A DNA stretch of 24,050 bases from DAOUFU01 sp034429275 (GCA_034429275.1 DAOUFU010000314.1:1-24050), one strand, 5' to 3'; shown: positions 15,366 to 23,041, counted from the stretch's first letter. Numbers and translations are program-made. Notes: a model not told the origin generated them from the sequence alone.

Positions 15366-15453
15366 CCTTTCCAACGGGCGGCCCATCATTGGAGCAACAG
15401 GCGTCATGCCGGTCCCTGGCTGCGAGCCAAAGATGACATGACGCCCGGAAAGG
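15366..15453. repeat. Nested inverted repeats between convergent genes
   Basis: An outer pair CCTTTCC (15366-15372) / GGAAAGG (15447-15453) encloses GGCGTCATG (15400-15408) / CATGACGCC (15437-15445). That pair in turn encloses a small hairpin around TGGCTGCGAGCCA. The arms are perfect. No T run follows on either strand. It sits exactly between the stops of the MFS and FAD oxidoreductase genes, so a bidirectional transcript-end structure is the simplest reading. Confidence 0.55.
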
Positions 15454-15465
15454 GTTGTTGAGGGG

Positions 15466-16881
15466 CTAACGGTCGGAATCCGGCACCAGGCCAAAGCTGA
15501 AGCGGAAACGGTTCGCCGGGTCCACCTGGGCCTTCAAGGCGGCCAGCCGGGCGTAGGCTTCGGGCGAATAGGCGTCTTTGGTGCGGGCGCGCGCTTCTTC
15601 GCCGTCCAGGAAATTCATATACACTCCGCCCGTCAGGTGAGGCCCAAGCTCGCCCATGAAACGGGCGTTGTACTGCACCAGGTTGTAGTGTGCTTCGGGC
15701 GTCGGGGTCATGCCGATCAGGTTCAGGATCAGGCTGCTGTCGCGGTTGCCATAGGCGCTCGCCCCGGCATCCACCCGCGCGATTGCCCCCCCCGCGTGGC
15801 GAATTTCGGTCTTGGTGATCGGGGAAGAGCCGTTCACCGAGACGCCAAAGCGGATCACACAGTCGATCACCTCGTCGCTGAGATGGCGCAGCCAGCCGCC
15901 GGTGCTCTTGGCAGGCAGTGGGTCTACCGGGTCATTGCTGATGCTCGCCACTTCGCCGAACGGCATGACGCGAAACGAACTGGCCATGGGCGGCATCCAC
16001 TCCAGCCAGAGCTGCACCAGGGCCTCGCCATCTGCCGGGTCGCCGGAATAGCACCCATTCACCATGACGACCGACCGACCGCGCAGGAATTCGGGCACCG
16101 CCGGGATAGGCGGCATATTCATAATGGCGATGGACGAGGTGAGTTCATCCGGTGCGCTGGCGATCCAGTCGCGGTAGCGCACAAAGACGGCTTTAGCGTG
16201 CTCAACCGGATAGATCAGGCTGCCACCGTACACGGTCGTAACCGGGTAAAGCTGAATATTCATGGCGGTGATCACCCCAAAGTTTCCACCACCGCCCCGC
16301 AGCGCCCAAAACAGGTCGCTGTTCTCGGTGGCGCTGGCCTGCACCAGGCGTCCATCCGGGGTAACCAGCTCGAACGAGTGCACACTGGCGGCAGCCAGGC
16401 CGTATTTCCGGGCAAGCCAGCCCATCCCACCGCCGAGGGTGTATCCCACCACGCCGACCCCCGGCGACGATCCCAGCAGCGGAGCCAGCCCGACCGCCTG
16501 GGCAGCTTCGAGCACCATCCCCCACTTTGTCCCGGCCTCGACCCAGGCCGTCTGGCGCTGTGCATCCACGCGGACTCCGGTCATACGCGAGGTCACGATG
16601 AGTAGATGACCGTCGGCAGAGCGAACGGTCCCATGACCGGTAGATTGCACACCGATCCCCAGCCCGGCTTTTTCGGCAAATCGCACCGCGACCATCACAT
16701 CCGAGGCATTGTGAGCCACAACGATCAATGCCGGGTGCTGGCTGACGGCCAGGTTCCACGCTTTGCGGGCTTCTTCATACCGGGAATCACCGGGAGTCAG
16801 CACCTCGCCCCTGACCTGCGAACGCAGCTCGTTCAGCGAGGCCTGTGTGAGTTGGGCTACAGTCGTGCGCAGCGTTTCCAT
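15466..16881 (-). CDS. FAD-linked oxidoreductase, berberine-bridge-enzyme type (FAD_binding_4 + BBE)
   Basis: A 471-residue flavoenzyme of the vanillyl-alcohol-oxidase/PCMH fold. The N-terminal FAD-binding region (~45-215) contains STGHG with His83 in the position that carries the 8-alpha-histidyl flavin link in this family. It also has SRMTGVRVDAQRQTAWVEAG, GYTLGGGMGWLARKYGLAA and DLFWALRGGGGNFGVITAM. The site that is Cys in bicovalent members lies in GVVGYTLGGG and lacks Cys, so only the His link is expected. The C-terminal BBE element is YMNFLDGEE ... YARLAALKAQVDPANRFRFS. Such enzymes oxidise sugars, alcohols or secondary metabolites with O2; the substrate is unknown. ATG 16881 has AAGGAG (16893-16888) upstream. 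It has no signal peptide, so it is probably cytoplasmic. Single-gene unit. Confidence 0.9.
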   Translation of the reverse strand: METLRTTVAQLTQASLNELRSQVRGEVLTPGDSRYEEARKAWNLAVSQHPALIVVAHNASDVMVAVRFAEKAGLGIGVQSTGHGTVRSADGHLLIVTSRMTGVRVDAQRQTAWVEAGTKWGMVLEAAQAVGLAPLLGSSPGVGVVGYTLGGGMGWLARKYGLAAASVHSFELVTPDGRLVQASATENSDLFWALRGGGGNFGVITAMNIQLYPVTTVYGGSLIYPVEHAKAVFVRYRDWIASAPDELTSSIAIMNMPPIPAVPEFLRGRSVVMVNGCYSGDPADGEALVQLWLEWMPPMASSFRVMPFGEVASISNDPVDPLPAKSTGGWLRHLSDEVIDCVIRFGVSVNGSSPITKTEIRHAGGAIARVDAGASAYGNRDSSLILNLIGMTPTPEAHYNLVQYNARFMGELGPHLTGGVYMNFLDGEEARARTKDAYSPEAYARLAALKAQVDPANRFRFSFGLVPDSDR

Positions 16882-16942
16882 GAGAGACTCCTTATTTGAT
16901 CAATCTGGCGCTTGTTTTCTATGCCCTTCATTAAAACAGCAT

Positions 16943-16978
16943 CACCCTGCCATTTCCCCGGGCAGAGGGTGGATTTTT
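16943..16978 (+). terminator. Possible plus-strand terminator/attenuator upstream of the LysM lipoprotein
   Basis: CACCCTGCC (16943-16951) pairs with GGCA-GA-GGGTG (16961-16971), 9 bp with a 2-base bulge and a 9-base loop, followed by GA and five T (16974-16978). No plus-strand gene lies just upstream, so it would act on a distal start of transcription for the LysM gene or on antisense reads from the divergent region. Confidence 0.35.
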
Positions 16979-17004
16979 GGTCCGCGCCTCATGATGGAGA
17001 CGAT

Positions 17005-17033
17005 CTCCGCCAAAAGGCGGAGGCCAATTCACC
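17005..17033. promoter_or_regulatory. Palindrome shared with the 21179 site: candidate operator
   Basis: CTCCGCC (17005-17011) / GGCGGAG (17016-17022) with loop AAAA, and ATTCACC at 17027-17033. The same block recurs at 21179-21203 before another LysM gene. It is 82 bases before ATG 17105 and 22 bases before the -35 candidate. It has no T tail, so a protein-binding site is more likely than a terminator. Confidence 0.45.
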
Positions 17034-17044
17034 AGGAAGGCCAA

Positions 17045-17073
17045 TACACATCGCGTGGCGGACTCCCTACAAT
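17045..17073 (+). promoter_or_regulatory. Candidate sigma-70-type promoter of the LysM lipoprotein gene
   Basis: TACACA (17045-17050, 4 of 6) and TACAAT (17068-17073, 5 of 6) separated by 17 bases, 31 bases before the start codon. The shared palindrome lies just upstream of the -35, where an activator would bind. Confidence 0.45.
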
Positions 17074-17104
17074 GACAGGGTGTGTTCAAACGGGAGGTCC
17101 TGCC

Positions 17105-18181
17105 ATGAAACGAAAACTGACGATCATCCTGGCAGCAGCCTTTGTGCTGCTCGGCTGCAACCTGACGGATACGGTGACGATTACGGCGGTTCCGACGGCG
17201 ACCCAGTGGACGCCGCCCACCCAACCGGTACAGCCGACTCCACAGCCGCAGTCTTCGGTCGCACCGGCAGCGACGGCACAGCCGACGACAGCCGCCATTG
17301 CCACGCCCGTCCCGGTCGCCAACTGTGCGCCGCGCGCGGATTGGTCGATCTATGTCGTGGTGCCGGGCGACACGTTGGCCGCCATCGCGCAGCGATCCGA
17401 CAGCACAGTGGCGAGCCTGGTGGCAGCCAACTGCCTGACCAACGCCAATACCATCTTCGCGGGCCAGCAGCTTCGAGTCCCACGTCAGCCGGTGCCGCCG
17501 ACTCCGTACCCGGTGCCCACCTCGATGGACAGTGCCCCGCGCATCCTGTCGTTCCGCCTGGCGACTGAAGCCAATCCGCCCCGCCTGGAATGGATCACCT
17601 GGAACGCCAGCGCGGTCATGTTGAGCGTATCAGGGCCGCGGGGGGCGTATATCGGTTATGGGGCACAGCCCGCCAGCGGCTCGTTTGCTTTGCCCGAACT
17701 GGGGGTAGATTTTGCGCCGCGCGCAACCTTCACCCTGACGATGAAAGATGCCTTTGGGCGCGATGTGCTCGGCCCCAACGGGCTGCCGGTGCTCGCGCAG
17801 GTGGAGGTAGCTACCGGGGATGCCCCGCTCGACTGTCCTACACTGAGCGAAACCGGCACGGGAAACATCCTCGTGTCGCCGGTGATGGGGCTGGTTCAGC
17901 GGTGCAGCACCGTCCGCCCCAACCAGACCCTTTGGGTCACCTGGGAAGGCGTGTCCGGCCTGAGTTCTGCCGAGTATTACTTCATGCCCACGACGGCGTC
18001 CGCGTGCGGAACCCCTGGAGTCGCCAACGTGATCGGCGTGGACCAGAACATGGCGGACGGGAACATGATCACGTGGTACGTCGGGCCTGGACCGTGTGCC
18101 GGTGTACTCTACGCCTTTGGATACGTGGGCGAGACGATGGTCGAAAGCCGTCAGCATGGGCTGGTCATCTACAGCCGCTAA
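17105..18181 (+). CDS. LysM-domain lipoprotein
   Basis: This 358-residue surface lipoprotein has the signal MKRKLTIILAAAFVLLGC, with Cys18 as the lipidated residue. A Thr/Pro/Gln/Ala-rich linker (~30-72), probably unstructured and wall-spanning, is followed by one LysM module (~81-126: SIYVVVPGDTLAAIAQRSD ... IFAGQQLRVP), which binds N-acetylglucosamine-containing glycans such as peptidoglycan. A second Pro-rich linker precedes a C-terminal region of ~215 residues that I cannot assign, with strand-like repeats and four Cys that could form disulfides. ATG 17105 has GGGAGG 7 bases upstream and the correct lipoprotein signal; the frame is open further upstream but without support. Its stop lies only 3 bases from the stop of the convergent histidine kinase gene. 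Confidence 0.87.
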   Translation: MKRKLTIILAAAFVLLGCNLTDTVTITAVPTATQWTPPTQPVQPTPQPQSSVAPAATAQPTTAAIATPVPVANCAPRADWSIYVVVPGDTLAAIAQRSDSTVASLVAANCLTNANTIFAGQQLRVPRQPVPPTPYPVPTSMDSAPRILSFRLATEANPPRLEWITWNASAVMLSVSGPRGAYIGYGAQPASGSFALPELGVDFAPRATFTLTMKDAFGRDVLGPNGLPVLAQVEVATGDAPLDCPTLSETGTGNILVSPVMGLVQRCSTVRPNQTLWVTWEGVSGLSSAEYYFMPTTASACGTPGVANVIGVDQNMADGNMITWYVGPGPCAGVLYAFGYVGETMVESRQHGLVIYSR

Positions 18182-18184
18182 CCT

Positions 18185-20422
18185 TCATGCCGGGGCCAGG
18201 GGCACGTGCAGCTCGATGCGCGTCCCCTGGCCTGGGGCGCTCTCCAGGGTGAAGCGGCTGTTGATCTGGGCCGCGCGCTCGCGCATGGATTGCAGTCCCA
18301 GATGGCCCGGCGGCGCGGCGGCAGGATCGAACCCCTGGCCATCATCGGCGATGGTGAGCAGGATGTTGTCGGGCCGGCACACCAGGCGAAAATCGATGGT
18401 GGTGGCCCGCGCGTGTTTGACGATATTGTGCAGCGCCTCGCGCGCGATGCGGTAGATCGCCTCTTTGACCTCCAGCGAGACATCCGGCTCGTCGCACAAT
18501 TCGGCTTCGATCTTGAGGGTATGCCGGGTTTCCAGCGAAAAAAGCTGGCTGGTCAGGGCCACAGACAGCCCCTCGTTTTCCAGCAGTTCGGGCCGCAGCT
18601 CAAAAATCAGCGCGCGCATTTCGGTCAGCCCGGCTTCGGCCAGCGACAGCACGTAGTCCAGCGGTTCGGCGACATTCTCCGGGTCGCGCTGGAGCATGGC
18701 CTTCGCGGTGCGTGTTCCCAGCGCGATTCCATAGAGCGACTGCGACACCGAATCATGCAGTTCCCGCGCGAGGCGAGTGCGTTCTTCGAGCGCGGCCATC
18801 GCCTGTGCCTGCCCGTTTAGCCGCTCGGTTTCCTCCATCAATCGCATCCGCTCGACGGCGGCAGTCACCAGTTCGCCGATGCCCTCGGCCAGCCGCTTTT
18901 CGCGCGCGCTGAAGATGCGCGGTTCCTCCGTCTCGAAGCCCAACAGCCCCATGAAGCGATCGTCCAGGCATAAGGGAACCGAAAGCAGCGCGTGGTATCC
19001 CTGGCTCTCGGTGGTCGCCGCCGTGACCGGATCGACCTGGGCGAGCCGGGCGGTATCTTCCACGACAATCAACTGCTGGCACTCGATGGTCTGTACCAGC
19101 GGCACGCTGTGAGTTGGCAGCCGGGTGCCCAGCGGCCAGGCGCTCTTGTCACTTTTGGCGACCAGTTCCATAAAGCTGGCACGCGACAGATCGTAGTGTT
19201 CCCACACCCACAGCACCACGCTGAGATCGTCGAGATTGAGGCGAATCAGTGCTTCGACAATCTCCTGAAACGAACGCGCGGCATTGATGCCCTTGCTGGC
19301 GTTGTAAAGCAGTTCGCGCTCCTGCCGAACCTCCTCCGCATCAAGATAGGCGCGGCGGCTGGCGACTACCGACGGCAGAGTCTGCATGAGCGACTGGTAG
19401 ATCGAGCTTTCGGTGGGCAAAAAGGTGTGCAGGGACTCCCATTCGAGGCTGATGATGCCCTGCCACTGGCCGTAGCTGTAGAGCGGCAGCAGGGCCAGCG
19501 TGCGTATCCCAATCCTGCGGATCAGGGAACGCGCGCTCTGATCTAGCCGGGGATCGTCGTCAACATCGCCGACCAGGATCACCTGGCCGGGGTGCAACAA
19601 CCAGTATTGGTTGAGGTTACCATCCGAAAGCGAAAAAGTCCGCCCCAGCCGGGGATGCCGATCGACGATCTGCCCATTCTGCCAGATGGCCATCGTCGTC
19701 ATCACAAATTCCGTCTCGCACCGGGGGTCGCGGTACATCAGCGCCATCGTCTGGGGCGGATCGCGATGTGTATAGAGCGCCAGTGCCGCCAGGATGCCCG
19801 CCTCGTCCGTCGCGCGCGACAGTGCCGTGTTGATCGCCAGCAGCATCTCGACGCGCGCGGCGCGCTCCTGGCTGTGCTCGTACAGCCGCATCGAGTCGAT
19901 GACCGGCCCGGCCTGCTGAATAATCGCCGTATAGATGCGCCGGTCGGCTTCGGTGAAGACCACCGGGACATTCCAGCAAAACACCAGCTCGGCCACGCGC
20001 CGACCTTTCACATTGAGCGGCAACACGGCCATCCCGCGCAGGTCCATATCAAGGAACAGGTCGCGAGTCTGTCCCTGGATGTAGGAACTGTCCAAAATAT
20101 CGGGGATGAGCAGGGGATGCGGCGGGTTGGCGAGAAACACCTGGGCAAATTCCTGGTGCTGCGAGAGCAGGTATCGAGTCCCCACTGCGCCAGCTTTGGC
20201 TCCCGGCTGAGTCCAGACTGCCACGATCTCGGCGTAATCGGGCACATCGAACTGGTTCTCCTGCAAGTGGATCACCAGCAACCGCCCGGAAGATGCTCCT
20301 TTGCCGCGCGAGTAATCGCTTACCGCTTCCAGCCAGTCGGCAGGAGTCGCGGCCTGAGAGAGTTTTTCCGAGAGGGTATAGAGTAGCCGGGTTTCGTCAG
20401 TAAGCACACGCGGCGGCATCAT
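18185..20422 (-). CDS. NarL-system histidine kinase with three GAF-like sensor domains
   Basis: This 745-residue kinase has no transmembrane segment, so it senses a cytoplasmic or membrane-permeant signal. Three GAF-like domains are inferred at ~25-185, ~190-355 and ~380-530. They are followed by a HisKA_3 dimerisation domain with TRLARELHDSVSQSLYG (phospho-acceptor His556, codon 18755-18757) and a HATPase_c domain (~640-743). The latter shows REALHNIVKHARA (N box), DDGQGFDP (G1) and GHLGLQSMRERA with APGQGTRIEL. The H-box and ATPase variants are those of the NarX/DesK/LiaS class that partners with NarL/FixJ regulators. It starts at ATG 20422, 6 bases after the stop of the response regulator gene, so the two form one operon and are very likely cognate. 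The signal is unknown; GAF domains bind cyclic nucleotides, haem or small ligands. Confidence 0.92.
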   Translation of the reverse strand: MMPPRVLTDETRLLYTLSEKLSQAATPADWLEAVSDYSRGKGASSGRLLVIHLQENQFDVPDYAEIVAVWTQPGAKAGAVGTRYLLSQHQEFAQVFLANPPHPLLIPDILDSSYIQGQTRDLFLDMDLRGMAVLPLNVKGRRVAELVFCWNVPVVFTEADRRIYTAIIQQAGPVIDSMRLYEHSQERAARVEMLLAINTALSRATDEAGILAALALYTHRDPPQTMALMYRDPRCETEFVMTTMAIWQNGQIVDRHPRLGRTFSLSDGNLNQYWLLHPGQVILVGDVDDDPRLDQSARSLIRRIGIRTLALLPLYSYGQWQGIISLEWESLHTFLPTESSIYQSLMQTLPSVVASRRAYLDAEEVRQERELLYNASKGINAARSFQEIVEALIRLNLDDLSVVLWVWEHYDLSRASFMELVAKSDKSAWPLGTRLPTHSVPLVQTIECQQLIVVEDTARLAQVDPVTAATTESQGYHALLSVPLCLDDRFMGLLGFETEEPRIFSAREKRLAEGIGELVTAAVERMRLMEETERLNGQAQAMAALEERTRLARELHDSVSQSLYGIALGTRTAKAMLQRDPENVAEPLDYVLSLAEAGLTEMRALIFELRPELLENEGLSVALTSQLFSLETRHTLKIEAELCDEPDVSLEVKEAIYRIAREALHNIVKHARATTIDFRLVCRPDNILLTIADDGQGFDPAAAPPGHLGLQSMRERAAQINSRFTLESAPGQGTRIELHVPLAPA

Positions 20423-20428
20423 AGCGGG

Positions 20429-21061
20429 TTACAGGCTGTCCACCAGCCCGATGCGCACGGCGTGCAGCGCGGCCTGGGTGCGGCTGACCACATGGAGCTT
20501 GCTGAGAATATTGCTCACATGCGTCTTGACCGTTTTTTCGCCAATGCTCAACTGCAGCGCGATCTCTTTGTTGGCAAGTCCCTGCGCCAGCAGCCGCAGC
20601 ACGTCGATCTCACGCTCGGTGAGTTCTTCGGGGCTGTCGGGAGCGCGCACCTCGCGCATCAGCCGCGCCGCCGCCTTCGGCGAAAGCTGGACCTGCCCAC
20701 ACGCCGCCGATTTGATGGCCCGCACCAGTTCATCGGCCTCGGTATCCTTGAGCAGGTAGCCGATCGCCCCCGCGCGGATCGCCCCCACCACCGAGCTGTC
20801 CTCCAGCACGCTGGTGAGCGCGATGATCTCCACATCCGGGTAGAGTTGGCGAATCTGGGCCGTCGCCGTGATCCCATCCATTTCCGGCATCAGCAAATCC
20901 ATCAGTACCACATCCGGCTGCAGATCGTGCACCATCTCAAGCGCTTGAAGCCCGGTGCCCGCTTCGCCCACCACATCGATCTCCGGGTCCAGGGCCAGGT
21001 ACATTCGCAGCCCCTGGCGGACCACACCATGATCATCCACAACCAAAACGCGAACGGGCAT
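20429..21061 (-). CDS. NarL/FixJ-family response regulator
   Basis: A 210-residue regulator. The receiver domain (~3-120) has Asp9/Asp10 (VVDDHG), phospho-acceptor Asp55 (VVLMDLLMPEMDG), Thr83 (ALTSV) and Lys105 (YLLKDTEADEL), a complete switch set. The C-terminal LuxR-type helix-turn-helix (~144-207) reads ELTEREIDVLRLLAQGLANK ... GEKTVKTHVSNILSKL, with conserved Glu, Thr-Val-Lys and recognition-helix residues, so it should bind DNA when phosphorylated. ATG 21061 is preferred because GAGGTG lies upstream and the receiver strand begins there; an in-frame upstream start at 21091 would add ten residues. It is the first gene of the regulator-kinase operon, with a very good promoter at 21135-21163. 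Divergent from the LysM-SH3 gene, with a shared palindrome between them. Confidence 0.94.
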   Translation of the reverse strand: MPVRVLVVDDHGVVRQGLRMYLALDPEIDVVGEAGTGLQALEMVHDLQPDVVLMDLLMPEMDGITATAQIRQLYPDVEIIALTSVLEDSSVVGAIRAGAIGYLLKDTEADELVRAIKSAACGQVQLSPKAAARLMREVRAPDSPEELTEREIDVLRLLAQGLANKEIALQLSIGEKTVKTHVSNILSKLHVVSRTQAALHAVRIGLVDSL

Positions 21062-21134
21062 GATCACCTCTTGCCCCCCTGGGCTTATCATCAGGTGCCA
21101 ATGCGATCTCGGCCACCATTCTAATTATTAAATT

Positions 21135-21163
21135 ATTATATATCTTTCAAATTGCCATGTCGA
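21135..21163 (-). promoter_or_regulatory. Sigma-70-type promoter of the regulator-kinase operon
   Basis: On the minus strand TCGACA (21163-21158, 5 of 6) and TATAAT (21140-21135, 6 of 6) are separated by exactly 17 bases. It lies in an AT-rich patch (21120-21150) that stands out in GC-rich surroundings. The start codon is ~74 bases downstream of the -10. The palindrome at 21179-21194 lies about 16 bases upstream of the -35. Confidence 0.7.
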
Positions 21164-21178
21164 AGGTCTCACACTCAC

Positions 21179-21203
21179 TCCGCCCAAAGGCGGATGATTC
21201 ACC
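21179..21203. promoter_or_regulatory. Palindrome in the divergent control region, second copy: candidate operator
   Basis: TCCGCC (21179-21184) / GGCGGA (21189-21194) with loop CAAA, then ATTCACC at 21197-21203. It closely matches the block at 17005-17033. TTGACC (21206-21211) follows on the plus strand as a -35 candidate for the LysM-SH3 gene, though no good -10 is at standard spacing. The position lets one site serve both the regulator operon and the LysM-SH3 gene. Confidence 0.45.
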
Positions 21204-21269
21204 GCTTGACCGGGTCTATGCTGGTACATGGTGAACGAACACCATGAGCATTCCCACAAGGAGACAACC

Positions 21270-21965
21270 ATGAAGCGCCACATCCAGCTATTTTCGATGA
21301 TCCTGGTGGCAGTAGTCGTGTTGAGCGGGGCGGTGTGGACCTCTTCCGCGCAGGCGGCTGCCGTATGCCAGCAATATCACTCGGTGCAGCCGGGCGAAAA
21401 CCTGTTCCGCATTTCACTGCGCTATGGAACGACGGTGCCAGCGCTGATGTCACTCAACCAGCTTGCAAACGCCAGCCTGATCTATGTCGGGCAGCAGTTG
21501 TGCGTCAGTGGAACGGTGAGCAATCCCGTACCGGCCCCTGCACCCATTCCGGGCAATCAGCCCACCTACACCGTGCAGCGTGGAGATACGCTGTATTCCA
21601 TCGCCCGCCGCTATAATGTGCCCACTGTGGCCCTGGCGCAGGCAAACGGAATTACCAACTACAACCTGATCTACGTCGGGCAGGTGCTGCGCATCCCGAC
21701 CACTGCGACCAACAACGACGAAGTGATCCCCACCCCGCCACAGTACCTGGTCGCGCTGGTGAATGTCAATCTGCGCAGTGGTCCTGGGTTCAATTTCGCC
21801 GTCGAAGGCCAGATGCGGGCGGGCGAACAGGCCCACGTCACCGGCATGAGCCAGGACGGCCAGTGGTGGCGGGTGACCTGCGTCACCGATATCAGCGGTA
21901 ATTGCTGGGTATCGTCCAACCGGTTGCTGACCCTGGTCGTCGCGCTGCCCCAGGCTCCCGGCTAG
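21270..21965 (+). CDS. Secreted protein with two LysM modules and an SH3b domain
   Basis: This 231-residue exported protein has a signal peptide (~1-30, ending SSAQAA). LysM 1 is at ~36-79 (YHSVQPGENLFRISLRYGT ... IYVGQQLCV) and LysM 2 at ~99-143 (YTVQRGDTLYSIARRYNV ... IYVGQVLRIP). A bacterial SH3 domain spans ~160-220 (VNVNLRSGPGFNFAVEGQM ... WWRVTC ... GNCWVSS) with a Cys pair (204 and 212) that could be a disulfide. LysM and SH3b both bind peptidoglycan. There is no catalytic domain, so it is a wall-binding or structural factor rather than a hydrolase. AAGGAG (21258-21263) is 6 bases before ATG 21270; the frame's upstream GTG at 21228 is less likely. It is divergent from the two-component operon and probably co-transcribed with the next gene. 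Confidence 0.92.
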   Translation: MKRHIQLFSMILVAVVVLSGAVWTSSAQAAAVCQQYHSVQPGENLFRISLRYGTTVPALMSLNQLANASLIYVGQQLCVSGTVSNPVPAPAPIPGNQPTYTVQRGDTLYSIARRYNVPTVALAQANGITNYNLIYVGQVLRIPTTATNNDEVIPTPPQYLVALVNVNLRSGPGFNFAVEGQMRAGEQAHVTGMSQDGQWWRVTCVTDISGNCWVSSNRLLTLVVALPQAPG

Positions 21966-22008
21966 ATCGTGAACAGGCCGTTCTGCAATCTATCGGTCCA
22001 TAACCTTC

Positions 22009-22049
22009 GGCAGTACCGGGCTATCCTGATGAAAAACCCCGGTACTGCC
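22009..22049 (+). repeat. 12-bp perfect inverted repeat between the LysM-SH3 gene and the next gene
   Basis: GGCAGTACCGGG (22009-22020) pairs with CCCGGTACTGCC (22038-22049) around a 17-base loop. It is followed by TTGCAGAC rather than a T run, so it is not a canonical terminator. It ends 23 bases before the next start codon and could be a message-stabilising or processing hairpin, or an operator. Confidence 0.6.
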
Positions 22050-22076
22050 TTGCAGACAAGGAGTGAACAACCATGA
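22029..22076 (+). other. 15-codon open frame overlapping the next start codon (possible leader peptide)
   Basis: ATG 22029, in the loop of the hairpin, opens a frame of 15 codons (MKNPGTALQTRSEQP) whose TGA stop (22074-22076) overlaps ATG 22073 of the next gene as ATGA. There is no convincing ribosome site before it, so chance is a fair explanation. Confidence 0.15.
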
Positions 22077-23041
22077 AACAGACCTTCGGGCTAATTCTTC
22101 TGGCTGCCGCGCTGCTGCTGCCCACCGGCAACCCCGTTCGCGCACAAGCGGACTGTGACTCGGCCTTCGACGATGTGCAGGCGTTCACGGCAGAGACCTT
22201 CGCGCACATGACCGTTGAGTCAGGCGGCGCGATCACCTGGCAGCGCACCGACTGGGAAAACATCGTGCGCCGGCTGGTGGGGACGAGCGAGTACTATCTC
22301 AACAACTGCATGGATGCCACCCAGCCGCTGGAAGATCAGCCGGAAGCCGTGGCGCACTTTGCCGAACTGAGCCTGCTGCGATCGCCCATCGACACGTTGG
22401 ACGTTGGAGGCGATTTTGGCGAGGTTGCGCTCAACAGCGACTTTGTCCCCCAGGCCGGGTGGATCGATCTCAACGGGGACGGGGTGAACGAACTGCTGCT
22501 GCACACCCAGGTGCCCTACTTTTCGCAAGAGACCGTGTACCAGATTCGCGGCGCGCTGAGTATCGCGTTCTTCGGCAGCGAAGATGGATGGCAGGGACAG
22601 GTCATCGCACCGGTGACGAGTTTTGTCACGGATGAGAGCGGCGATCATGTATCGTTCGCCATGGTCGAAGACAATACGCTCAGTGTGGAGGATGCCAGCG
22701 AAGCGCTGGCGTACTTCCCCGCCCCAGAAGTAGAGGTGTTCGTCCCCTCTGGCGAAAGTTCGCCGCTCACAGCGATCACCCTCTATTCCACAACGGGCAC
22801 AGGCGAGACCAGGGAACTCAACATCCTGAGCTGGGAAGGTCGCATTCCTGCGGTCAAGCTGCGGGTGGCCTTCGATGACTGGTGCTTTCCTGGCCGCGCC
22901 CTGGATTGGGAAATCCTCGACAACGGCAGCGTGTACGTCCCCAGCAACGGAGGGGAAGATAGCTCGCCGCTGCACTGCGGGCGCACGCCAGAGGTGCTCT
23001 TCCAGTGGCAAAATGGGCAGTATGTCGCCCAGCCACAGTAG
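22073..23041 (+). CDS. Secreted protein of unknown function with an FG-GAP-like calcium loop
   Basis: I do not recognise a named family for this 322-residue protein. A Sec signal peptide (~1-25, ending PVRAQA) precedes a helical N-terminal region (~30-105). Then comes AGWIDLNGDGVNELLLHTQV, where D-x-N-x-D-G (from Asp132) matches an EF-hand/FG-GAP-type calcium loop at the start of a beta-rich region. The rest has strand-like sequence. Four Cys are in the mature part (28, 79, and two in the C-terminal region). It has no membrane anchor, so it is exported or loosely wall-attached. AAGGAG lies about 9 bases before ATG 22073. It follows the LysM-SH3 gene by 107 bases with no clear terminator or promoter between, so both are probably one unit. 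Confidence 0.8.
   Translation: MKQTFGLILLAAALLLPTGNPVRAQADCDSAFDDVQAFTAETFAHMTVESGGAITWQRTDWENIVRRLVGTSEYYLNNCMDATQPLEDQPEAVAHFAELSLLRSPIDTLDVGGDFGEVALNSDFVPQAGWIDLNGDGVNELLLHTQVPYFSQETVYQIRGALSIAFFGSEDGWQGQVIAPVTSFVTDESGDHVSFAMVEDNTLSVEDASEALAYFPAPEVEVFVPSGESSPLTAITLYSTTGTGETRELNILSWEGRIPAVKLRVAFDDWCFPGRALDWEILDNGSVYVPSNGGEDSSPLHCGRTPEVLFQWQNGQYVAQPQ

Noticed and set aside
15637..16605. A 322-codon open frame antisense to the FAD oxidoreductase gene
   Set aside because: Shadow of a well-supported gene; composition rich in His/Arg/Gly and no recognisable fold or start signal.
16763..17104. N-terminal extension of the LysM lipoprotein frame into the divergent gene
   Set aside because: The lipoprotein signal and ribosome site place the start at 17105; the extension overlaps the 5' end of the FAD oxidoreductase gene and the regulatory region.
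17086..17483. Thr/Pro/Gln-rich stretch in the LysM lipoprotein as a DNA repeat array
   Set aside because: The codons are low-complexity but not tandemly repeated at DNA level; it is a flexible linker typical of surface lipoproteins.
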